From an uncultured Bacteroidales bacterium (lineage in GTDB: Bacteria; Bacteroidota; Bacteroidia; Bacteroidales; Muribaculaceae): a DNA stretch of 64,000 nt. This document shows positions 52,127-59,550 of this stretch, piece after piece. The DNA is taken from contig CACXLJ010000027.1 in the NCBI GenBank assembly GCA_902768435.1, positions 1 through 64,000 of the forward strand. The letters run 5' to 3'. Both the position numbers and the translations under genes were made by a program. Below the pieces are notes generated by a model. It did not search any database, had not been told where the DNA came from, and saw only the letters and a program-made list of their open reading frames with translations. How positions within the stretch are numbered: the stretch's first letter is position 1; the number at the start of each line of letters is the position of its first letter.

Positions 52127-53578
52127 ATGAAAAAGTTAGTAATTTATATCTTTACGGCAGTATTTGCCACCACACTTGTCACCTCGTGCTTCTCAGGCAA
52201 GCGCTCGGCAAGTGCCTCGGGAGGCGAAGTAACCGGAGTAGGGGCCTATACCACCACCGAGTCAACCCCTTATGGCATGGTGCTTGTGGATTGCGGCTCA
52301 ATGAAAGAGGGTCCGTCGGACCGCGACTCGCTGTGGGGCATCGACTCGGTGTCGCGCGGCATTTCGGTCGATGCATTCTGGATCGACGAGACCGAGATTT
52401 CTAACTCCAAGTATAAGCAATTTGTTTACTGGGTTCGCGACTCCATCATTCGTGAACGCCTTGCCGATCCGGCCTATGGCGGCAACGAAGAGTTTAAAAT
52501 CGAAGAAGACAAAGAGGGCAATCCTGTCACGCCTCACCTCGATTGGAGCAAGAACATTCCCTGGAAGAATCCCAGCGAAGACGAGGAGCGTGCAATCATG
52601 AGCGTGTATCGCATCAACCCCATCACGGGCGTGCGCGAACTCGACCATGAGCAGATGAATTACCGATACGAAGTCTACAACATGACCGAGGCTGTGAAAC
52701 GCCGCAACCGCTTGAATCCTGAGCGCCGCGACTATAACACCGATCATGCCGTCGATACCGAGACGCCCATCATCAGCAAGGACACGGCCTATATCGATGA
52801 CGACGGCCGCATCGTGCGCCAGACCATCACGCGCCCGCTGCAGAGCCAGTTCGACTTCGTTAACACTTATATTGTTAACATCTACCCCGACACCACATGT
52901 TGGGTGAACGACTTCGAGAACTCCTACAACGAGCCTTATGTTCGCATGTACTTTGCCAACGGCAACTACAACAACTATCCCGTTGTGGGCGTGAGCTGGG
53001 AGCAGGCCAATGCCTTCTGTCACTGGCGCACCGAGTTCCTCAAGAAGTCGCTGGGCAAGGAAGGCGTGTATGTCGAACCCTACCGTCTGCCCACCGAGGC
53101 CGAGTGGGAGTATGCCGCCCGCACCGGTATCGACCGCAACCGCTATCCTTGGGAAGGCGATCTGCCGCTCACCGAGGACGAGGGGTGCTTCTATGCCAAC
53201 TTCAAGCCCATGGAGGGCAACTATGTGAAGGACGGCAGCATCATCACCTCGCCTGTGGGCACCTATGAACCTAACGACTTTGGCGTGTACGACATGGCAG
53301 GTAATGTGAGCGAGTGGACCTCGACCTCCTATACCGAGAGTGTCGACCGCATGACCAATGACCTGAACCCTGAATATCGCTACAATGTGGCGAAGGAAGA
53401 CCCCTACAAGATGTCGCGCAAGATTGTGCGTGGCGGTTCGTGGAAGGATGTGGCTCACAACATTCGCAGCGACATTCGCATGTGGGAATACCAGAACGAG
53501 CAGCGCTCTTACATCGGCTTCCGTTGTGTGCGCACTAAAGTGGGATATACTAAAGCAAAACGCAAACAGAATAAATAA
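52127..53578 (+). CDS. gldK: T9SS lipoprotein GldK/PorK
   Basis: This 483-residue lipoprotein has lipobox VTSC (Cys21). The formylglycine-generating-enzyme (SUMF1)-like domain includes VDAFWIDETEISNSKYKQFV, PVVGVSWEQANAFCHWRTEF, RLPTEAEWEYAARTG, YDMAGNVSEWTSTSY and IVRGGSWKD..IGFRCVRTK. With GldN it forms the large periplasmic ring on the outer membrane. This is the usual gene order. Confidence 0.95.
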   Translation: MKKLVIYIFTAVFATTLVTSCFSGKRSASASGGEVTGVGAYTTTESTPYGMVLVDCGSMKEGPSDRDSLWGIDSVSRGISVDAFWIDETEISNSKYKQFVYWVRDSIIRERLADPAYGGNEEFKIEEDKEGNPVTPHLDWSKNIPWKNPSEDEERAIMSVYRINPITGVRELDHEQMNYRYEVYNMTEAVKRRNRLNPERRDYNTDHAVDTETPIISKDTAYIDDDGRIVRQTITRPLQSQFDFVNTYIVNIYPDTTCWVNDFENSYNEPYVRMYFANGNYNNYPVVGVSWEQANAFCHWRTEFLKKSLGKEGVYVEPYRLPTEAEWEYAARTGIDRNRYPWEGDLPLTEDEGCFYANFKPMEGNYVKDGSIITSPVGTYEPNDFGVYDMAGNVSEWTSTSYTESVDRMTNDLNPEYRYNVAKEDPYKMSRKIVRGGSWKDVAHNIRSDIRMWEYQNEQRSYIGFRCVRTKVGYTKAKRKQNK

Positions 53579-53635
53579 CACAAGGAAACCGTCTGGCTCG
53601 TGCCAGGCGAATACCTGCAAAACCAGCATAGAAAA

Positions 53636-54619
53636 ATGGGAAAGATTAAGAAATACAAAAATGTTGTGGAGCGTTTCCTCTCGGGCGATGCCGGACAGCG
53701 CTTTTTCAACTTCGCCTACAGTATAGGTGCCGCAGTGGTGATCTGGGGCGCTCTGTTCAAGATTCTTCACCTGCCTGGCGGTAACACGCTGCTCAGTATA
53801 GGTATGGGTACAGAGGTGCTCATGTTCATCCTCACAGCCTTTGACCGTCCTGAGAAACAGTATAAATGGGAACAGGTGTTCCCTGTGTTGGCTTCCAACG
53901 ACCCCGAAGACCGTCCCGACTTCAATGGCGGCACGGGCATTGTGGTGACTGGCACAGGCGTTGCCGGTCAGGAGCAGGCCGACCCCTATGCCGTGGATGC
54001 GGCTCAGGCCAAGAGTGCCGTGGGTCTGCCTCAAGGCATAGAACTGTCGCCCGAAGACACCCAGTCGCTCACCGAGAGCATCGCCAAGATGTCGGCTGCC
54101 AGCGACCAGTTGTCGCGCATGGCCGAACTCACCGATGCCACTCAACAGTATTTGAGCCAGATGGCCTCGATTTCAGAGCAAATGCAGCGCCTCAACGATA
54201 CTACCTCGGCACTCAATCAGGTGTCTGAAACATTGTTGGGCAGTTATCGCGCCATTACCGAAAACAGCGAGAGCATCACGCAGAGTTCTACGGGCTATGT
54301 GGAGCAAATGGAGTCGCTCAACCGCAACATTGGCGGCCTGAACACCATCTACGAGATTCAGCTCAAGAGCATCTCGTCGCAACTCGACAGCATCGACCGC
54401 GTGAACCGTGGTCTGAAGGACATTCGCGACATGTACGAGAAGTCGGCTGCCGAGAGTGCTCACTACTGCGATGAGACCGAGAAGATGGCCCGCTACATGA
54501 AGCAGCTCAATAGCGTGTATGAAAAGATGATCAAGGCCATGACCGTGAACATGTATCGCCCCATGGGCGGTCCAATGCCTGGTGTTGACTTGAGCGATAA
54601 CAACGACAATCTCGATTAA
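53636..54619 (+). CDS. gldL: T9SS inner-membrane motor protein GldL/PorL
   Basis: This 327-residue protein has two N-terminal membrane segments (FFNFAYSIGAAVVIWGALFKILHLPGG and LLSIGMGTEVLMFILTAF). The first includes the family GALFKILH..GN motif, and FDRP follows the second. A long cytoplasmic coiled coil follows (about 130-320). GldL and GldM form the proton-driven rotary motor of T9SS. The ATG at 53636 matches the conserved MGKIKKYKN start; an earlier in-frame start at 53600 has no family support. Confidence 0.94.
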   Translation: MGKIKKYKNVVERFLSGDAGQRFFNFAYSIGAAVVIWGALFKILHLPGGNTLLSIGMGTEVLMFILTAFDRPEKQYKWEQVFPVLASNDPEDRPDFNGGTGIVVTGTGVAGQEQADPYAVDAAQAKSAVGLPQGIELSPEDTQSLTESIAKMSAASDQLSRMAELTDATQQYLSQMASISEQMQRLNDTTSALNQVSETLLGSYRAITENSESITQSSTGYVEQMESLNRNIGGLNTIYEIQLKSISSQLDSIDRVNRGLKDIRDMYEKSAAESAHYCDETEKMARYMKQLNSVYEKMIKAMTVNMYRPMGGPMPGVDLSDNNDNLD

Positions 54620-54641
54620 CGAACAAAGTAACTCATAATCA

Positions 54642-56219
54642 ATGGCAACCGCAAAAAATCAGACCGTCGGCCGCATGTCGCCCCGTCAAAAGATGATTAA
54701 CCTCATGTATATCGTCTTGACAGCCATGCTCGCCCTCAATGTCTCGAGCGAGGTGATGAACGGTTTCACACAAGTCCAGTCGGGCTTGCTGCGCTCAAAC
54801 CGCACCATTACGGCCCGTAACCAGGCCATGCTCGAACAGATTGCGGCATTCAACAACAAGTTTCCCAAGCAGGGCAAGCAATGGCTCGATTTGAGCACTG
54901 ATGTATGCGCACAGACCGACAGTCTATACAACTATATCGACGCACTCAAGTTAGAAATTGTGCGGAAAGCCGATGGACCCGATGCCGATGTCAATAACAT
55001 CGTCAATCAGGACAATCTTGATGCAGCCTCTGAGGTGATGACTAAAGCCACCGGTGGAAAAGGCAAGATTCTGCGTGAGAAAATCGATAAATACCGCAAC
55101 TATATCTTGTCGATTATCGAAGACCCGCAAAAGCGTGAAGCCGTTAGTGCGGCTCTCTCCACCGCCCCCTACAAGGCTCCTGGCATTGCAGCTAACCAGA
55201 AGTGGGAAGAATCTATGTTTGAGAACATGCCCACCATCGCAGCTGTGACGCTGCTCACCAAACTGCAGAACGACCTGCGCTTTGCCGAGGGTGAGGCTTT
55301 AAGCACCATGCTCAACAACCTCGACACAGGCGAGTTGCGTGTGAATCAGCTCGAAGCATTTGTAGTGCCCCAGTCGCGCATGGTGATGCGTGGCACCAAG
55401 TACTCGGCCAACATTGTCATTGCCGCTATCGACACCATGCAGCGTCCGCGCGTCTATGTCAATGGTCACATGCTGGGCAACAACCGAGGACTGTATGAGG
55501 TGACGGCATCACAGTCGGGCAAATTCGACTACTCGGGCTTCATCGAGGTGGTGGGGCGTGACGGTTCGGTAACGAAACGCGACTTCAAGTCGTCGTACAC
55601 CGTGTTCGATCCTCTCGCTACCATCTCGGCCATGATGATGAATGTGCTCTATGCCGGTATCGACAACCCCATCTCAATTGGTGTGCCAGGCGTGCCCAGT
55701 TCGGCCATCTCGGCTACCATGACCAATGGTTCGCTCGTCAAGAGCGGTGACCACTGGGTGGCTCGTCCGGGCAAGGTGGGCACCAACTGCGAAATCACCG
55801 TGACTGCCGAAATCGATGGCACTCGCACCAATGTGGGCTCTACCACCTTCAGGGTGCGCAAGCTGCCCGACCCGATGCCCTTCATCACCTATAAGGATGC
55901 TAACGGACAATCGGCACGCTACAAGGGTGGTCGTCCCTTCTCCAAGGCTTTGCTGCTTGCTGCTCCAGGTCTGGATGCCGCTATCGACGACGATATGCTC
56001 AACATCGACTATCGCGTGGTGAGCTTCGAGACTGTGTTCTTCGACTCAATGGGTAACGCTATCCCCGAGGTGTCGGCTGGCGCCAACTTCTCGGAGCGAC
56101 AGAAGACCGCCATCCGCCGTCTGCAACACGGTAAGCGCTTCTACATTTCCCGTGTGAAAGCCACCGGTCCCGACGGCATCACGCGCGACATCGCGCCCAT
56201 GGAAGTAATTGTGAATTAA
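54642..56219 (+). CDS. gldM: T9SS motor protein GldM/PorM
   Basis: This 525-residue protein has one N-terminal membrane segment in the conserved SPRQKMINLMYIVLTAMLALNVSSEVMNGF. Four periplasmic domains follow. It spans the periplasm from the GldL motor to the GldKN ring. The C-terminal part (FETVFFDSMGNAIPEVSAGANFSERQKTAIRRL..FYISRVKATGPDGITRDIAP) is typical. It is 22 bp after gldL. Confidence 0.95.
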   Translation: MATAKNQTVGRMSPRQKMINLMYIVLTAMLALNVSSEVMNGFTQVQSGLLRSNRTITARNQAMLEQIAAFNNKFPKQGKQWLDLSTDVCAQTDSLYNYIDALKLEIVRKADGPDADVNNIVNQDNLDAASEVMTKATGGKGKILREKIDKYRNYILSIIEDPQKREAVSAALSTAPYKAPGIAANQKWEESMFENMPTIAAVTLLTKLQNDLRFAEGEALSTMLNNLDTGELRVNQLEAFVVPQSRMVMRGTKYSANIVIAAIDTMQRPRVYVNGHMLGNNRGLYEVTASQSGKFDYSGFIEVVGRDGSVTKRDFKSSYTVFDPLATISAMMMNVLYAGIDNPISIGVPGVPSSAISATMTNGSLVKSGDHWVARPGKVGTNCEITVTAEIDGTRTNVGSTTFRVRKLPDPMPFITYKDANGQSARYKGGRPFSKALLLAAPGLDAAIDDDMLNIDYRVVSFETVFFDSMGNAIPEVSAGANFSERQKTAIRRLQHGKRFYISRVKATGPDGITRDIAPMEVIVN

Positions 56220-56258
56220 CATAATCGGTTGAAAACTATATAATCACATTGTTTAGAT

Positions 56259-57389
56259 ATGAAGTTCTCTAAATTGATATTATCGGCCTTGCTCGTTGCG
56301 TTCACCGTTTCGATGGCTAATGCACAGGTGGTGCGTCGCAAAGACGCCGACAAGGCAAAAGACAAGAAATCGGGCTCTCAAATCACTGGGCGTCAGCAAT
56401 CGTTCTACGAGGTGAAGGAACCCAGCGATGCCGACCTGCAATGGATGAAGGTGATTTATCGCCAACTCGACCTCACCAAGGGCAAGAATCCCGCGCTCTA
56501 CTATCCCGAGGAACCCAACGAAGACGGCCAGAGCCTCTTCTTCATCATCATGCGCCTGCTCGCCAACAACGAAATCAAGGCCTATGAGTACCTTGATGGG
56601 CGTGAGATGTTTACCGATGAGTTCCAGATCAAGGTGGGCGAGATGCTCGACCGTTTTCACATACTCTACTCCAATGCTAAGGGCAGCAACGAGAAGAATC
56701 CCAAGTACAGCATCGAAGATGCCGACATTCCCGGTAATGAAATTCTCAGTTACTACATTATCGAGAAGTGGGAATTCGATACTCGCACCAATAGCATGAA
56801 GGCGCGCGTCGAGGCCCTTTGCCCCGTGCTGCACCGTCAGGACGAGTTTGGCGGCGAAGCCATTCGCTATCCCATGTTCTGGGTGAAACTCAACGAGCTT
56901 CGTCCCTACATGGCACAGCAGTATGTGTTTACCGACGACGATAACAACCTGCAGCGCTATAACCTTGATGACTTCTTCAAACTCAACATGTACAGCGGCG
57001 AAATCTACAAGGTGAAGAATCTGCGCAACCTCTCGTTGCGTCAGCAGTACCCCGACGAGGAAGCCTATAAGCACGCTCAAGATAGCATTGAGGCACGCCT
57101 GCGCATGTTTGACAAGAACCTGTGGGTGCCTTCGCGCGAAGAACTCCTTGCGAAGAACTCTAAAAAGGTAGAGGAAGGCGAGGAAGAGGCCACCGAGGGT
57201 GGCGAAGAGGCTGCCGACGACACCAAGGAGAAAGCCAAGGAAGAGAAGAAGAGCGTGCGCACCACCAAGCGCGGTTCTTCAAAGTCGGATGGCGGCAAGA
57301 AGAGCAACACCAAGGTCAAGAGCCGTCCCAAGTCATCGAGCGGTTCGTCGGGCGCAACCCGCAGTGTGCGCAACCGCAAGCGCAAATAG
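56259..57389 (+). CDS. gldN: T9SS ring protein GldN/PorN with charged C-terminal tail
   Basis: This 376-residue protein has a signal peptide (ends ANAQ). The GldN domain follows, with VIYRQLDLTKGKNPALYYPEEP, LFFIIMRLLANNEIKAYEYLDG, YYIIEKWEFDTRTNSMKARVEALCPV and PMFWVKLNELRPYM. From about residue 300 the protein continues as a tail of about 75 residues of Glu, Lys, Arg and Ser (EEGEEEATEGGEEAADD.., then KSKP/SSSGSSG..RNRKRK). This tail is longer than I expect for the family. It completes the cluster, and a terminator follows at 57424. Confidence 0.93.
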   Translation: MKFSKLILSALLVAFTVSMANAQVVRRKDADKAKDKKSGSQITGRQQSFYEVKEPSDADLQWMKVIYRQLDLTKGKNPALYYPEEPNEDGQSLFFIIMRLLANNEIKAYEYLDGREMFTDEFQIKVGEMLDRFHILYSNAKGSNEKNPKYSIEDADIPGNEILSYYIIEKWEFDTRTNSMKARVEALCPVLHRQDEFGGEAIRYPMFWVKLNELRPYMAQQYVFTDDDNNLQRYNLDDFFKLNMYSGEIYKVKNLRNLSLRQQYPDEEAYKHAQDSIEARLRMFDKNLWVPSREELLAKNSKKVEEGEEEATEGGEEAADDTKEKAKEEKKSVRTTKRGSSKSDGGKKSNTKVKSRPKSSSGSSGATRSVRNRKRK

Positions 57390-57423
57390 CGCATCGCTTG
57401 AAATAACACTTTTATCTCATAAA

Positions 57424-57463
57424 AGCGTGGTGGTCATCAATTCGTGGTCACCACGCTCTTGTT
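57424..57463 (+). terminator. terminator of the T9SS operon
   Basis: AGCGTGGTG (57424-57432) pairs with CACCACGCT (57449-57457), followed by CTTGTTTTT. Confidence 0.85.
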
Positions 57464-57495
57464 TTTCTATTTTTCTCAAAAAAACGAGATAACTC

Positions 57496-57526
57496 TTTGT
57501 TTTTATTGATATTTGCACTAAATTTG
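57496..57526 (+). promoter_or_regulatory. consensus promoter of the 6S-like RNA
   Basis: TTTG (57496-57499), exactly 19 nt and TAAATTTG (57519-57526) form a perfect consensus promoter. It is not followed by a coding start. The predicted transcript start is at about 57531. Confidence 0.8.
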
Positions 57527-57530
57527 TAGT

Positions 57531-57738
57531 TGGATTGTCAAGAATGGCTTTCCACCGACATTTTGGAAAAAGAAGCGTTTTGCTTATCTCATTACTGGAA
57601 ACTTAGGAAATTTTCAAAAAGATGAGAGGAATGCAAAACGGCTTGCGTGATAGCGTGAGCTGTTATTCCCATTATCTTCATCTTTAGGTTTCCTAAGGCC
57701 TCCAGTAATAGATATGGCGAATTCAGTCCACGCTTTTT
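57531..57738 (+). ncRNA. ssrS: 6S-like (Bacteroidales-1-type) structured RNA
   Basis: An RNA of about 208 nt folds as one long rod. The terminal stem is TGGATTG (57531-57537) with CAGTCCA (57724-57730). An asymmetric bubble follows, with a small 5'-side hairpin TTTCC/GGAAA (57550-57568). The distal arm pairs ATTACTGGA (57591-57599) with TCCAGTAAT (57701-57709), CTTAGGAAA (57602-57610) with TTTCCTAAG (57689-57697), AAAGATG (57618-57624) with CATCTTT (57679-57685), GGAAT with ATTCC, and AACGGC with GCTGTT. TATCT/AGATA extends the second arm. The transcript would end in CGCTTTTT (57731-57738) right after the closing stem. A perfect promoter precedes it. A closing stem, central bubble and long arm are the 6S RNA plan, which mimics an open promoter to bind RNA polymerase. 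The name is inference; the structure and promoter are seen directly. Confidence 0.75.
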
Positions 57739-57847
57739 AAGCTATAATGAGACTCTTGAAACGGAATGAAACGCCCCTGAAAAGTTTAAATAGTTGAAAC
57801 TCAATGATTTGACGATGCATTTTGTAACGCTTTTTTTCGCAAAATTC

Positions 57848-57879
57848 TTTGGTAAGTCCATTTTTTGCTAGTAATTTTG
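57848..57879 (+). promoter_or_regulatory. consensus promoter of the leucine-rich repeat gene
   Basis: TTTG (57848-57851), 20 nt and TAATTTTG (57872-57879) match exactly. The leader to the ATG at 57978 is about 90 nt. Confidence 0.75.
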
Positions 57880-57977
57880 CACCGAACGCAAACGCATAAT
57901 GTGTCACCCCAAGGTGCAATGACATGATTAAACAACCGAGAATAATTAACTAATTGTATAACTAAACATATATCATT

Positions 57978-59426
57978 ATGAAGACAACATCAATTAAAAA
58001 CTTCAAGAGTGTTTGTCTCACTCTTATTGCTCTGTTTGGATTGTGCTTCTCACAATCGGCCATTGCCGACACCTACGACTTTGAAATCGGTCGTTATCAG
58101 TATAAGATTAACGACGATGGGAACACTGTTACTTTGGTTCATTACAGATTAGAGCCCAAAGAAAATAGTCCTCAAAACATCAATGTGTCAGAGACGGTTA
58201 ACTACAACGGCAACGATTATACTGTGACAGCGTTAGGCGATGACGCGTTCAATTATTTCCTGAACACGAAGACCATCACCCTGCCGAACACGATTACCTC
58301 GATCGGCGCCAGGGCATTCGCTAGTTGTGAATACTTGACGAGCGTCAATATTCCCGAAGGTTTAACCTCGATAGGTATTCGAGCATTCAGCGGCTGCGGG
58401 AGTTTAACGAGTTGCGAACTTCCCAGTGCTATCACTGAAATACCTGAATCATTGTTCAGTGGTGCTGGCTTGCATAGCTTCACGGTCAAAAATACAGTGA
58501 CATCAATAGGAGAGAATGCATTTCATGGTTGCTCCTTGCGCGACGGCATAGAAATCCCGAACTCGGTAATCACAATTGCTGATAATGCCTTTGAGAATTC
58601 ATCCTTGCGAAGTGTAGAGATACCTGCCTCTGTAACCGAATTGGGGTATGCTGCTTTCAAAGATTGCTATTCATTGAAAAGTGTATTTTTCCACAATGCA
58701 TTGGAAACATTTGGAGTGGAAGCGTTCTATAATTGCCGCGCCTTGAAAAGCGTAACACTGCCCAGCACCTTGACCGAATTGCCCATGGGTTCGTTTGGTA
58801 ATTGTGTTCAATTAGAAACCATTGAAATTCCAAACTCAGTCACCTCGATTGGAGGTTCAGCGTTCTATAATTGTAATATGCTCACAACCATCAACTTCCC
58901 CGATGGACTTACCGACATTGGTCCAAGGGCATTTTATCAATGCTATGAGTTGGAAAAGGTGGAATTTCCTGAAGCGCTTAAAACTATTGGCGAAAATGCA
59001 TTCTGCCAATGCGGCAAATTCGCTGGCGAGATGGTTTTCCCCAATTCGGTAACCACCATTGGCGCAGCAGCCTTTAACTTGTGCTCTGGTATAACCTCAG
59101 TGCACTTTGGTAAAAATGTTAAAGAAATTGGAGCTCAAGCCTTCCTGCAAGATAATGCGATTACTAAAGTGACATGCACTCGTGAACGGCCAGCAAGCAT
59201 ACAGGACAACACTTTTACTGATGCTGTATATTCCAATGCAACACTTACGGTGCCAAAAGGAACCACCTCCATGTATATTGTAACAACCGGATGGCTCAAA
59301 TTCGACAAGATAGTTGAAAGTGAAGAAGAGAATCCCGAGCCACTCAAGGGTGATGTGAATGGTGACGGCAAGGTAAATGTGTCAGATATCAGCACGCTTA
59401 TCAACATTATCTTAGGCATCGAGTAA
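57978..59426 (+). CDS. BspA-type leucine-rich repeat surface protein with dockerin repeat
   Basis: This 482-residue protein has a signal peptide (ends SAIAD). About 14 LRR_5 (BspA/TpLRR) repeats follow of the form AF-x-C-x-L-x-x-I-x-I-P-x-S-V-T-x-I-G (for example ITSIGARAFASCEYLTSVNIP). After a short linker one dockerin-like loop ends the protein, DVNGDGKVNVSDISTLINIILG. BspA-type proteins bind host or bacterial surface partners. Only one EF-hand loop is present, while the other dockerin proteins here have two. It has its own consensus promoter. Confidence 0.88.
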   Translation: MKTTSIKNFKSVCLTLIALFGLCFSQSAIADTYDFEIGRYQYKINDDGNTVTLVHYRLEPKENSPQNINVSETVNYNGNDYTVTALGDDAFNYFLNTKTITLPNTITSIGARAFASCEYLTSVNIPEGLTSIGIRAFSGCGSLTSCELPSAITEIPESLFSGAGLHSFTVKNTVTSIGENAFHGCSLRDGIEIPNSVITIADNAFENSSLRSVEIPASVTELGYAAFKDCYSLKSVFFHNALETFGVEAFYNCRALKSVTLPSTLTELPMGSFGNCVQLETIEIPNSVTSIGGSAFYNCNMLTTINFPDGLTDIGPRAFYQCYELEKVEFPEALKTIGENAFCQCGKFAGEMVFPNSVTTIGAAAFNLCSGITSVHFGKNVKEIGAQAFLQDNAITKVTCTRERPASIQDNTFTDAVYSNATLTVPKGTTSMYIVTTGWLKFDKIVESEEENPEPLKGDVNGDGKVNVSDISTLINIILGIE

Positions 59427-59437
59427 CGGTGCGTTCT

Positions 59438-59461
59438 GTAGGGTCGCCACCTGTGGCGACC
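59438..59461 (+). repeat. GTAG-preceded REP-like hairpin
   Basis: GTAG (59438-59441) is directly followed by a 9-bp perfect stem, GGTCGCCAC (59442-59450) with GTGGCGACC (59453-59461). A GTAG tetranucleotide plus hairpin is the classic REP form read by RayT transposases. It has no T-run, so it is a poor terminator. Confidence 0.5.
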
Positions 59462-59497
59462 GCATCAGCAAAAAACTATTTTTCAACCAATTATAAC

Positions 59498-59531
59498 ATA
59501 TAGGGCTGGCCTGTTGAGGTCAGCCCTATAT
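59498..59531. terminator. hairpin between converging dockerin genes
   Basis: ATATAGGGCTG (59498-59508) pairs with CAGCCCTATAT (59521-59531). There is no T-run on either side, but the position between two converging genes suggests a bidirectional terminator or 3' end stabiliser. Confidence 0.55.
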
Positions 59532-59550
59532 TGATGATATCTCTCGAGTG

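Noticed and set aside
52298..54145. Long minus-strand frame (about 615 codons) across gldK and gldL
   Set aside because: It spans two highly conserved genes in antisense and shows no domain; shadow frame.
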